Source: Selaginella moellendorffii (taxonomy: Eukaryota > Streptophyta > Lycopodiopsida > Selaginellales > Selaginellaceae). Taken from it: DNA of 64,000 nt. Shown one piece after another: positions 12,001-19,672 of the stretch; within the stretch, counting starts at the first letter, position 1; each line of letters begins with the position of its first letter. The stretch spans positions 926,047 through 990,046 of the forward strand of contig NW_003314304.1 in the NCBI RefSeq assembly GCF_000143415.4, written 5' to 3'. A program made the position numbers and the translations under genes. The notes beneath the pieces were generated by a model, which was given only the letters and a program-made list of their open reading frames with translations, searched no databases and had not been told where the DNA came from.

Positions 12001-12594
12001 GTGGCCGTTGAGCCAAGAAAACAGACCCATGCGTACCTGCTGAATCCATCCATAACTTTCACAGCAGTACATTCTTCAACTTTTCTGGGGCCTGACTCTC
12101 AATGGAAAACATTTCAAGCGAACACAAAACGATTTGCTAGAAAATCTTTCAGGTACATTGATCACCTTTCTTCCTGGCAGACAGAGGAAGATGATCGTCC
12201 TGCGACTATTCAAACTCCGAGTTCCGGGATCCGTCCTCCTTGCTTGCGCCATTCCCGCGTAGAGCGGGATCTTTAGTACGTCAACAGAAAAGCTCCAGTT
12301 CGAGCAGGAATAGTCAGTGGCGTGGCAATCAGAAAAGAGAATCCGAATGAGAGACCTTTCTAAAGCTGCATTGACGTTTCTCTTAGATTTGTGTGTTTGA
12401 CTGGACTTGTAGTCGTGCCGAAGATTCAAACAATTGGGAATATATTGGTTTTGAATTAGCAAGATTTAGAATGAAATGCTGTGCTGCGGCATCTCTGGAA
12501 TCCTGATCTGTTTAGTTTCCCTCTGCGGGGAATTTGGGGGATCTTGCCAATGCAGCACTGGCGTGCTCTTCTCCAAGAGATCATCTGCCAAATC
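9051..12594. other. Gene-poor part of repeat copy 2
   Basis: Counterpart of 1024-4565, nearly identical to it up to ~11590. Apart from the AP2 fragment before it and the PPR fragment at 11590-11921, I see only short frames without recognisable domains. A 195-codon minus-strand frame at 11475-12062 runs antisense through the PPR fragment and is probably fortuitous. Confidence 0.55.
11590..11921 (+). pseudogene. PPR gene fragment, copy 2
   Basis: Two overlapping plus-strand frames carry pieces of PPR motifs: ARALFRRIPSWNVLAW and then RVGHLDNVFEDMP in one frame, with NGDMLEVMETFN and PDATLQAVFISA in another. They can only be read together by changing frame at least twice, so this is a degenerate fragment of one or two repeats, not a gene. 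Copy 1 retains only the last part. Confidence 0.65.
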
Positions 12595-14547
12595 CTACCT
12601 TGGTTGATTGTGAATCCGTGATGCCGTCGGAACAGCTGATGAGGATTGTGATGGCCGCGCAGCTAAACCCCAAAGCTCGGCTACTTCTAATGCCACATCA
12701 ATCCCTTCCATGGGTTGGGTGGTCGAGCTCTCCCCAGTCAAGCCATGGTCACTTGGTGTTGAGTTCGTCATAGTGGTCACCATGTCCACGATCTTTGCGA
12801 TGTCCAGCGCTTTCTCCTGCTCCTCGCTCAACAGCTTCTGGTCGTGGAGGCGGCACAGAATCGACATTGCATGCTTGCTCCTCTCGCCATCGTGATTATC
12901 CAAACCAAAGGAGAGCGCGCTCATGAGAACTGCTATAACGTCGTCACTGCTACTGCCGCTTCCATCGAGTAGCGTTTCCAGGTACTGGCGATTCTTGCGG
13001 CAGAGAAGATCCAGCACTACTGCCACTTTGCTTCCTAGTGGATCAGCTTGGCAGGTACGGAGGAGCTGGAACAATCCATAGATGACGCTCTTGTAGCCAG
13101 GGAGAAGATCACCATCGCTGGGATCATAGGCTAGCAATGCCGCGAGAGCGTCTAGAGCTAGCTCCTGGAGCTCCTGGGAGGAACAAAAGAGAGCATTCGC
13201 GAGGTACCTTGTCAAGTCGTGATTCTTCCTGAGTAGCGTCCTCAAATTCTTTGCGATCTTCTGCTTGGAGCTCTGGATCTCTGGCTCGTCATCAACCCGG
13301 GCTGGATCATCTCCTGCATCGATGGAGATGATCCATTCGCCATTCCTGAGAGAATCCTTCCACTTCTTGTCCATATCCCCTTGCGCAAAATCAAAGTTCG
13401 CGATCACACCCGGCTCGGCATTGGCAATCCCTCCAAATGCCGCAAGCTTTCCTAGCAGCTCCAGCACCGACTTGTTGGTATCCGGCTCCAGCGCTTTCAC
13501 CAGAAGCGAGACGCCTTCATCACTGGCCTGGACGACGTGTGCCACAGCGAAGAAGGCGTTTTCATCTTCGCAGATCTCGGCCACTAGAGAAATCGCCGCT
13601 CGCCGGTAGATGAGATAGTACTTGTCGCCCATGCACTCGAACAGCCGCTCCACAACTTGACGCTTAGATGCCAAGAGGAGCTTCCCACTTCGCTTTCTCT
13701 GATCTTCTTCTTCCCAGTGGCACACTGCATCCAGCATCAACAAGCTTTTCCTCAGCTCCCGGTTGCCTCTCGATTCCAAGAACTCGTTCGCGACGTAGTC
13801 GACCAAGTTCATCCTTAGCCCCTTGATGGCTCCATCTCTCAACGTCGTCTCGTACACGGCAACGAAGAACTTGGACTTAGTTTCCAGGAGAAATCTCGGT
13901 CGGTCCCTGTTCTTCTTCGCCTTCTTGTACCTCACTGATATGATCTCCCAGCAGCCGCGGATGCACAGGAACAAGCTCGACTCGGCGATGACGATCGAGG
14001 AGAAGCTGATCATTGCGACGAACTCGTTGGACTTTGGATACTTGGGGTGCAGTAGTAGTAGCCAGCGGATCGTGACTCTGAGGCTGACGAGAGCCAGAAG
14101 GATCTCAGTATTGTAGGCCATGTTGTAGACGATGACGAATGAGCGCCCGGAGCGAGCATTGTACAGCAGCAAGAGAAGCAGCAGCAAGAGAAGCAGCAGC
14201 AAGAGAAGCAGCAGCAAGAGAAGCAGCGACAAGAGAAGCAAGAGAGGCAGCGACAAGGAGGTTTGTATATAGACGCCGAAGGGAAAGAGGACGAGGAGGC
14301 GAAGGAGGGCGATGACGAGTAGGATCAGGCGGGAATTCACCTTTCGTTTCTTTAAGCCTTCGGACAAGTTGAGAAACCGGAAGCCCCTGATGCCATAGCT
14401 AACGAGCAGGAGACTGACGTAGTAGAAGTCACAGATTTTCAGATCGTTCACAAATCCCCCCAGGAGAACCACAGTCGCCCACAGGAACATAAACTTTCCC
14501 AAGTTCGTGGTGAACTGCTCCAGAGTTGCGAGCAACACAGCACCCAT
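12595..14547 (-). CDS. Multi-pass membrane protein with ARM-like C-terminal domain (gene B, copy 2)
   Basis: 650-residue paralogue of the protein at 4566-6470, with the same start and C-terminus. The main difference is in the third hydrophobic region (about residues 95-130), where a pure leucine/serine tract is encoded by tandem copies of a 15-nt unit (AGCAGCAAGAGAAGC on the plus strand, 14163-14250). The ARM-like half is conserved apart from scattered substitutions and a replaced stretch near 13320-13370 (NGEWIISIDAGDD in place of YTFNGDGDD). Open throughout. It sits 246 bp downstream of the only gene A copy with an intact start. The leucine expansion may be tolerated because it falls in a membrane segment. 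Confidence 0.8.
   Translation of the reverse strand: MGAVLLATLEQFTTNLGKFMFLWATVVLLGGFVNDLKICDFYYVSLLLVSYGIRGFRFLNLSEGLKKRKVNSRLILLVIALLRLLVLFPFGVYIQTSLSLPLLLLLSLLLLLLLLLLLLLLLLLLLLLYNARSGRSFVIVYNMAYNTEILLALVSLRVTIRWLLLLHPKYPKSNEFVAMISFSSIVIAESSLFLCIRGCWEIISVRYKKAKKNRDRPRFLLETKSKFFVAVYETTLRDGAIKGLRMNLVDYVANEFLESRGNRELRKSLLMLDAVCHWEEEDQRKRSGKLLLASKRQVVERLFECMGDKYYLIYRRAAISLVAEICEDENAFFAVAHVVQASDEGVSLLVKALEPDTNKSVLELLGKLAAFGGIANAEPGVIANFDFAQGDMDKKWKDSLRNGEWIISIDAGDDPARVDDEPEIQSSKQKIAKNLRTLLRKNHDLTRYLANALFCSSQELQELALDALAALLAYDPSDGDLLPGYKSVIYGLFQLLRTCQADPLGSKVAVVLDLLCRKNRQYLETLLDGSGSSSDDVIAVLMSALSFGLDNHDGERSKHAMSILCRLHDQKLLSEEQEKALDIAKIVDMVTTMTNSTPSDHGLTGESSTTQPMEGIDVALEVAELWGLAARPSQSSSAVPTASRIHNQPR
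14163..14250. repeat. Coding minisatellite (15-nt unit) in gene B copy 2
   Basis: Repeated AGCAGCAAGAGAAGC units on the plus strand give uninterrupted leucine codons (CTG/CTT/CTC) on the minus strand. Copy 1 has only a short relic of the pattern (near 6130-6160), and copies 3 and 4 lack it, so the tract expanded recently in one paralogue. Confidence 0.85.
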
Positions 14548-14793
14548 AATAAATCAATTTCCCCTGTTTTGCTGGAGCTAGCTTCCTGCCTGTTCTTCAC
14601 TCAAGCGAGTTTTGATCGGATTCTTCAGCGCTAGTCAAAACTTTGGCCATTTGCAGCTTCCAAGAATCATCACGCTGGAAAATCTCATTAGTAGCAATGA
14701 CACTGAATATGTACACTAAAGTTTACCTCTTGATACTACAATTCGCGTCGAAAGAGCTCTCCTGGCTCTCAAAACAATCACCCAAGAATCTGT

Positions 14794-16925
14794 TCACCGA
14801 GCAGCAGTATTCACACCTTGATCTTGCTCCGTCTCTTCCGGTGGTGGCTTCACATAGCGGCCCAGAGACTTCTGCTTGTAGCGGCTGCGCATTCTAGCCA
14901 GCCTCTCCTTGTTCCTGCGCTTCCTTTCCAACTTCATGTTGTATCTCTCCTGCCTCTCCCTCTCCAAAATTCCCTGCCAGAACACTTCTCCCGTGTGTGG
15001 CCAGAGCCACCGGTACGTAGGATGCTCGTCGTCAACTTTCTCAGCCATGTCTTCGTCCATTCCCTTGAGCACGCTAAAGCTGAACCACTTCACTTTCATC
15101 TGCCCGCGTCGGCTCTCGAGAGCGTTCTGCTCCATCATTATACCCGTCTCAGGATCCACGTAGATGAGTCTCCTGGCACTGTGATACGCCCAAACGTTCA
15201 CCAGGACCTCAAGTAAATGGCAGTAGCAGTGTTGAGCCTAAGATATTTAGTATTTAGAACTCACAGCGACAAGAATTCGAGGTTGTACCATACCTCCAGT
15301 TGTGTGGTTGCAAGAGGACAGTTTCCATGATCGTGATGTTCAACGTAGAGCCGAGAATCGAGAGCGTCCACGAACATCCTAGGACAAGATAACCAGTTAA
15401 GTTGGAGTATGTGCAACAAACTGCAACAGACCGGGAAAACATGACGAACTCCACGAAAGATGAGGTAGACATGGCCCAGCAATGCTTGCTAGACCAGACA
15501 CCAGATGGCATCGTTGGAAGCTCCAGTTGGTCTTTGTTTAAGCCATACATTGTTTTGAATGTCTCCATGAAAATCCGCCTGGAATGAACACCGTTGGCCT
15601 TGACAAACTTTGTCTCGACACATACCTGCAGTTTCCAGCATTGCTTGCATCGCAAGAAGTCCAGAAATCTTCCGACTTGCCAGCCCAGAAATAAACGGCA
15701 TCGCCATGAATACCGACCTTCACAGCCTCGGCTAGAGAGTTTTCAGCTTTTGGCGACAGAGCAACCTGAGGAAAGAAAAATTTAAGATCGTATCCACCGT
15801 CAATCCGCAATTTCTTACTCTTTCGGTAGCAGCTAGCGAGGGTTGAAATCCAATCCACGAGTTCTTATGCACTCGATCAATCCTGTTAGCGATTGCGAGA
15901 AATCCACCAAAATCGCAAAAGCTATCGCGGTAGAAAGTGTCGTTTAAAAGCACAAGGCGTGATGCAGCATCAATGTCGTCGACCCTTGGTCTCCTTCCCC
16001 TCGGTGACTGCATCAAAGTTGAGGTGATGAGAACTTCAAGTACAACACGAGCTTACCAGACTAAGACCACGGTACAGAGGATAATTCTGATGGAGGGAAG
16101 CCCAGCCGCTGTTTCCGTCGTAAGTTTCGTAAATGCATAGCGGCTGCCCAGTGCGCTCAAGCTCCCCATCGTCACGTTCGTGATTCTCAAACTTCTCCCT
16201 TTCGGCTCTTTTCACGCCTCGGTTCACATCCTCAAAAGTCGCTTGGGCTTGTTCTTTTTTCTCATCCAGCTGATGAAAAAGGAGAAAGAAGGAATGAGAA
16301 CAATGAAAGAAGGAGCATCACACTGATGGTATACCTCCTCCTCTTCTATTCTCTCCACGTCTTCAATCGCATGCAGATCTCGCTCCACAGCCACTTCTCC
16401 TTCCAGATTTTCTTCGTAGTCTTCAAAGTTGGCAATAGAACTGTTAATTTTTGCGGAGGCTCCTTGCTCGTCATGAGCTAAAGTTCTTTGCTCCAAGCCA
16501 GATGGACGCGTTCGGGCAACTCTAGAACCATTGAGAAAATTCTGCTGTAAATCGTCAGCTCCACCGGGAAGATTCATCTCGGAACGCTTGGTGACGATCC
16601 CTTCTAACAGCAGCACCGACTGGAAAACCAGCCATAACACTACCGCAGTGATGACAATCCTGGAAGCCAAAACTTTGCCTTTCACTGGAAAACATTCCCC
16701 ACACTCCCTCTTGCTCGCCTTGGAAAATCCATGAGCGGCGCCGCCACCGCGAACATTCACGACCACCTGGGAAGGCTGGAGCTGGAACGCATTGCCATTC
16801 CTAGCGCCTCCATTCTGGGGCAGCCACCGCTTGGACGCATTCCCTGCTCTAGAATTCCCCGATGGCCCGGTGAAGGCCGTCCCTTCCCTGCCAGGCGCTC
16901 CACAGTGCGGGGAGCTCCCTCCCAT
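14794..16925 (-). CDS. Glycosyltransferase-family membrane protein lacking the GT domain (gene A, intact copy)
   Basis: Seven exons join without a stop: 16925-16335, 16269-16057, 16007-15819, 15765-15626, 15578-15432, 15378-15294, 15207-14794, giving 592 residues. Residues 1-197 include one transmembrane segment (KVLASRIVITAVVLWLVF region, about 82-105) followed by an acidic linker, as in a Golgi type II anchor. The rest matches the conserved C-terminal region of the plant At4g01210-like glycosyltransferase family: QPLCIYETYDG, VDDIDAASRLVLLNDTFYRD, NSWIGFQPS, FVEFVMFSRMFVDALDSRL, VNVWAYHSARRLIYVDP, RWLWPHTGEVFWQG and a Lys/Arg-rich tail. Relatives are near 1,000 residues because a catalytic GT region of several hundred residues lies between anchor and C-terminal domain; here exon 1 splices straight to the linker before QPLCIYE, so that region is absent. 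The last acceptor is purine-rich (CTTGAG) but supported by the frame. The start codon lies 20 bp beyond the repeat edge, so only this copy has its own start. Confidence 0.75.
16081..16905. repeat. Tandem segmental repeat, partial copy 3
   Basis: About 825 bp matching 1-787 and 8025-8814. Similarity stops at the CACAG at 16901-16905: here the sequence continues as the first coding exon and start codon of gene A, whereas copies 1 and 2 continue into an AP2 fragment. This copy has extra bases (10 and about 20 nt) that keep exon 1 of gene A open, and it differs more from copies 1 and 2 than they do from each other. Confidence 0.92.
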
Positions 16926-17192
16926 TTCCCTTCCCTGGACTCACATTTCACGAATCCGGCTCGCATTTCGCGAAATCCCGCTCCAGCGCCCGTCACAACG
17001 CCGAGATCTCGCAATGTAGCCCCGCATCGCCGCCTAGCGCCACCGGATCCAGCTGCCGCGAGAGAGAGACACCTAAAAACCCTAGACCTCTTTCTCTCTC
17101 CTGTGCGTCCTTTCTTGTCTTGCCAGCAAGAACCCACTCGTGATCAATCCCTTCCAGAGAATATTCCCGGGATCGATCGATGGATAGATGGA
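16926..17192. other. Short spacer between gene A start and a PPR gene end
   Basis: Presumed promoter and 5' leader of gene A (minus strand) overlapping the 3' end of the upstream PPR gene. It contains AAACCCTAG near 17078-17086, a telo-box-like element common in plant promoters. No coding sequence is supported. Confidence 0.4.
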
Positions 17193-18707
17193 TCACTCCG
17201 GGCAGAAGGCGTTGGAGAGGAGCACGTAAGGCGTCGCTTGCTCGGGATCGCAATCCGAGGATTGGACCGCACATCGCGCTCCCAGATCAACATCGCCGTG
17301 GACGCGGCAAGCGCTGAGCAGCGATGTCCACTCGATGTCCCCAGGAACAAAGGGCATGGCGGCGATGAGCTCCGCGGCGTCGTCCAGATGCCCCATTCTG
17401 CCAAGCACATCGATCATACACCCGAAATGCTCCAGCGTGTGGCGCAATCCCCGATCCTCCTCCACCGATGTGAAGTAGCGCCAGCACTCGTGGATCAGGC
17501 CGGCGTGGGCGCAAGCGCTGAGCACTACAAGGAAGCTGATCTCGTCTGAAGCGGTGCCCTCGAGATCCATCCCCCGGAAGAGCCCTAAAACCTCGGTGAA
17601 TCGCCCGGCGTGGGCGTATCCTTGAAGGATATTCGACCACGCCGCCACGTCCTTGATGGGCAGAATATCGAAGAGCTCGCGAGCGTCCAGCAAATGCCCT
17701 TCCAGGGTATATCCTGTTATTAGCGAGTTCCACGACACAACATGCCAACAGGGCATTTTGTTAAACAGTAACTTTGCTGTGTGACTTTGGCGAGACTTGG
17801 CATACGTGGTAATTATGCTATTCCACGTTACATCGTCTCTAGCGGGCATGGAGTTAAAGGTATCTCTTGCGAGTAACACATGCCCTAACTCGGCATTTGC
17901 GGTAAGTATCGCGTTTCCAGAGACTATGTCACGATGTGGCATTTTGGCATAGTATTCGGTTGCCCTAACGGTATCTAATTGCGAGCATCCCGACACAATG
18001 AGGCTCCAAGAGAATCTATCTCTTTTGGGCATGGCGTGGAAGAGATCCTGGCCCTCCATCGCCATGCCATTCTGAACGTAAGCGTGGATCATCGCGTTCC
18101 AGGCCGTGATATCCCTCTCCGGAATCGCGATCGCGTCAAACATGGCGCGCGCTCGATCGATCTGGCCGCCGCTCGCGTAAGCCGTGAACATCGCCGTGAG
18201 AGTGATGACATCGCACTCGCTGTGGGGGATCGAGTAGAAGACGCGCTCGGAATCGGCCAATCGCCCGGCTTTGGCACATCCCTGGAGGATCGCTGTCCAG
18301 GCGACGATGTTTCGCTGGGGGATCCGGTGGAACATCCCCAGCGCCTCGTGGATCTTGGAATGGGAGCAGTAGGCTGTGATCATCTCGCTCCAGGTGATCA
18401 CGTTCCTGGCGGTGGCGCCATCGAATGTCCGCCGCGCCCCTTCCAGATGACCATTGCGGGCAAATGCCGAGAGAAGGATGTTCCAGGAGTAGACATTGGG
18501 GCGATCAATCGTGGAGAAGACCGCCGCCGCCTCGCCCACGGATCCACACTTGCCATACATCTCCACAAGCAAATTCGCGAAGAATCGATCGCGGCAGTAA
18601 TCCGTGGCCAGCATCTCGCGATGCGCCTCGCGGCATTTGAAGAGATTGCCGGAGATTCCACACGCCTTGACGACATCGAACAGCCTCGCCTTGAGGCCCT
18701 CGCCCAT
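17193..18707 (-). CDS. PLS-type pentatricopeptide repeat protein with E-like C-terminus
   Basis: Single-exon protein of 504 residues made of about a dozen PPR motifs. Typical helix pairs are visible, e.g. VEMYGKCGSVGEAAAVFSTI, NVYSWNILLSAFARNGHLEG, ITAWNAMIHAYVQNG and VVSWNSLITGYTLEGHLLDA. The C-terminal quarter (SFLVVLSACAHAGL, FGCMIDVLGRMG, WTSLLSACRVHGD, PYVLLSNAFC) is the start of the E extension; no DYW deaminase domain follows. Family knowledge: such proteins bind organellar RNA in a sequence-specific way and often support C-to-U editing or processing, a deaminase being supplied in trans when DYW is absent. A clear mitochondrial or plastid presequence is not obvious. It is divergent from the LBD gene with ~310 bp between start codons. 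Confidence 0.9.
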   Translation of the reverse strand: MGEGLKARLFDVVKACGISGNLFKCREAHREMLATDYCRDRFFANLLVEMYGKCGSVGEAAAVFSTIDRPNVYSWNILLSAFARNGHLEGARRTFDGATARNVITWSEMITAYCSHSKIHEALGMFHRIPQRNIVAWTAILQGCAKAGRLADSERVFYSIPHSECDVITLTAMFTAYASGGQIDRARAMFDAIAIPERDITAWNAMIHAYVQNGMAMEGQDLFHAMPKRDRFSWSLIVSGCSQLDTVRATEYYAKMPHRDIVSGNAILTANAELGHVLLARDTFNSMPARDDVTWNSIITTYAKSRQSHTAKLLFNKMPCWHVVSWNSLITGYTLEGHLLDARELFDILPIKDVAAWSNILQGYAHAGRFTEVLGLFRGMDLEGTASDEISFLVVLSACAHAGLIHECWRYFTSVEEDRGLRHTLEHFGCMIDVLGRMGHLDDAAELIAAMPFVPGDIEWTSLLSACRVHGDVDLGARCAVQSSDCDPEQATPYVLLSNAFCPE

Positions 18708-19016
18708 AAACCCTAAAAGAAACTTTTAAACTTCCCGCCATATTTTGAAAAAGAGCGGGCTCTGCTTCTTAGGGTTCTTGCGATAACGAGCAAATTTACT
18801 CGCAAGTTTCCAATTCCGGAGACCGCCACGATCGGTGGTTACAAATTAAGTCCACGCGGTGATGGGGAAGATCACATACCTAATGCCCCCTTCATTCATT
18901 CGCTCCCAGACAGCGCAAACAAGCAACGAATTCTCGCGGAGACGATCTCTCCTTTGCTTGATCTCGCCAAAGAAAAGAAGAAATCCCTCCAATCGGTCAT
19001 CGATCCGGGTTTGATC
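18708..19016. promoter_or_regulatory. Shared divergent promoter region (PPR gene / LBD gene)
   Basis: About 310 bp separates the two divergent starts. AACCCTAA sits immediately upstream of the PPR start (about 18710-18718) and TTAGGGTTC lies near 18769; these telo-box-like motifs are frequent in promoters of plant translation- and organelle-related genes (established knowledge). No convincing TATA box was seen. Confidence 0.4.
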
Positions 19017-19592
19017 ATGCCAGGAGCTGGAGGGATGTCGCCGTGCGCCGCTTGCAAGCTTCTGAGGAGGCGCTGCGCCAAGGATTGCATCTTCGCCCCA
19101 TTCTTCCCGCCGGACGAGCCCCAGAAATTCGCCTACGTCCACAAAGTCTTTGGCGCCAGCAATGTGAACAAGATGCTCCAGGTAAGAAAGCCCCTTTGGA
19201 TCGACCAATCGCGAATTCCCAGCTCCTCTCTCTCTCTCTCTCTCCAGGATCTTCCAGTGTACCAGCGGGCAGACGCTGTGAACAGCATGGTGTACGAGGC
19301 GAATTCGCGGATCCGGGACCCTGTCTATGGCTGCGTAGGCGCAATCTCGGCGCTCCAGCAGCAAGTTGCCCAGCTCCAGGCACAGCTCGCGGTATCCCAG
19401 GCCGAGATCGTGTGTATGCGAATGCAGCACGCCTCCACGACGATCGCCCTAGGGCAGCACTGCAAATCCCCCTCGCATCTATCGCCCCCAGCGCCATCGT
19501 CGCCAGAAATCAATCACCAGAACTACAGGCCACCGATCGGATCAGCGGCAGCGCATGATGGCTTCTCGGCGGGATCGCTGCTCGAAAATTAG
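19017..19592 (+). CDS. LOB-domain (LBD/AS2-like) transcription factor, class I
   Basis: Two exons, 19017-19181 and 19248-19592, separated by a 66-nt intron with a CT-rich 3' end, encode 169 residues. The zinc-finger-like C block is complete: C10-x2-C13-x6-C20-x3-C24. It is followed by the GAS block (FGASNVNKMLQ ... DPVYGCVGAI; DPVYG at 79-83) and a leucine-zipper-like coiled coil (SALQQQVAQLQAQLAVSQAE), which together define class I LBD proteins, plant DNA-binding factors acting at organ boundaries and in development. The intron falls directly after KMLQ, the conserved intron site of this family. The ATG at 19017 was chosen because it gives the usual very short N-terminus; a second in-frame ATG follows at 19035. 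The serine/proline-rich C-terminal tail is variable in the family. Confidence 0.93.
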   Translation: MPGAGGMSPCAACKLLRRRCAKDCIFAPFFPPDEPQKFAYVHKVFGASNVNKMLQVRKPLWIDQSRIPSSSLSLSLQDLPVYQRADAVNSMVYEANSRIRDPVYGCVGAISALQQQVAQLQAQLAVSQAEIVCMRMQHASTTIALGQHCKSPSHLSPPAPSSPEINHQNYRPPIGSAAAHDGFSAGSLLEN

Positions 19593-19672
19593 GGCTAGAG
19601 AATTGTTCCATTTTTTACAAACCTTACAGTGAATGAAATTAGGGTTCTTGGGCTTAGGTCACTAGGGTTTTG
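19593..19672 (+). promoter_or_regulatory. 80-nt spacer carrying the 5' end of the ribophorin I gene
   Basis: Only 80 nt lie between the LBD stop and the ribophorin I start. The stretch contains ATTAGGGTTC (about 19639-19648) and TAGGGTTTT just before the ATG, both telo-box-like. The core promoter or 5' leader of ribophorin I must lie here or within the LBD gene. Confidence 0.45.

Larger units (their letters stand above)
8025..16080. repeat. Tandem segmental repeat, copy 2
   Basis: Second full copy of the ~8.05-kb unit, with the same gene order as copy 1. Differences include a longer leucine-coding tract in gene B, a PPR fragment that copy 1 has mostly lost, and many substitutions in gene B. 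The right end joins without a gap onto the partial third copy. Confidence 0.95.

Noticed and set aside
11475-12062. 195-codon minus-strand frame
   Set aside because: Crosses the PPR fragment in antisense and is absent in intact form from the sister copy; no recognisable domain.
16731-17549. 272-codon plus-strand frame
   Set aside because: Antisense to gene A exon 1 and to the PPR gene 3' part; no domain, and codon pattern follows the opposite strand.
18954-19016. Upstream extension of the LBD protein
   Set aside because: It would need a TTG start; the ATG at 19017 gives the family's usual short N-terminus.
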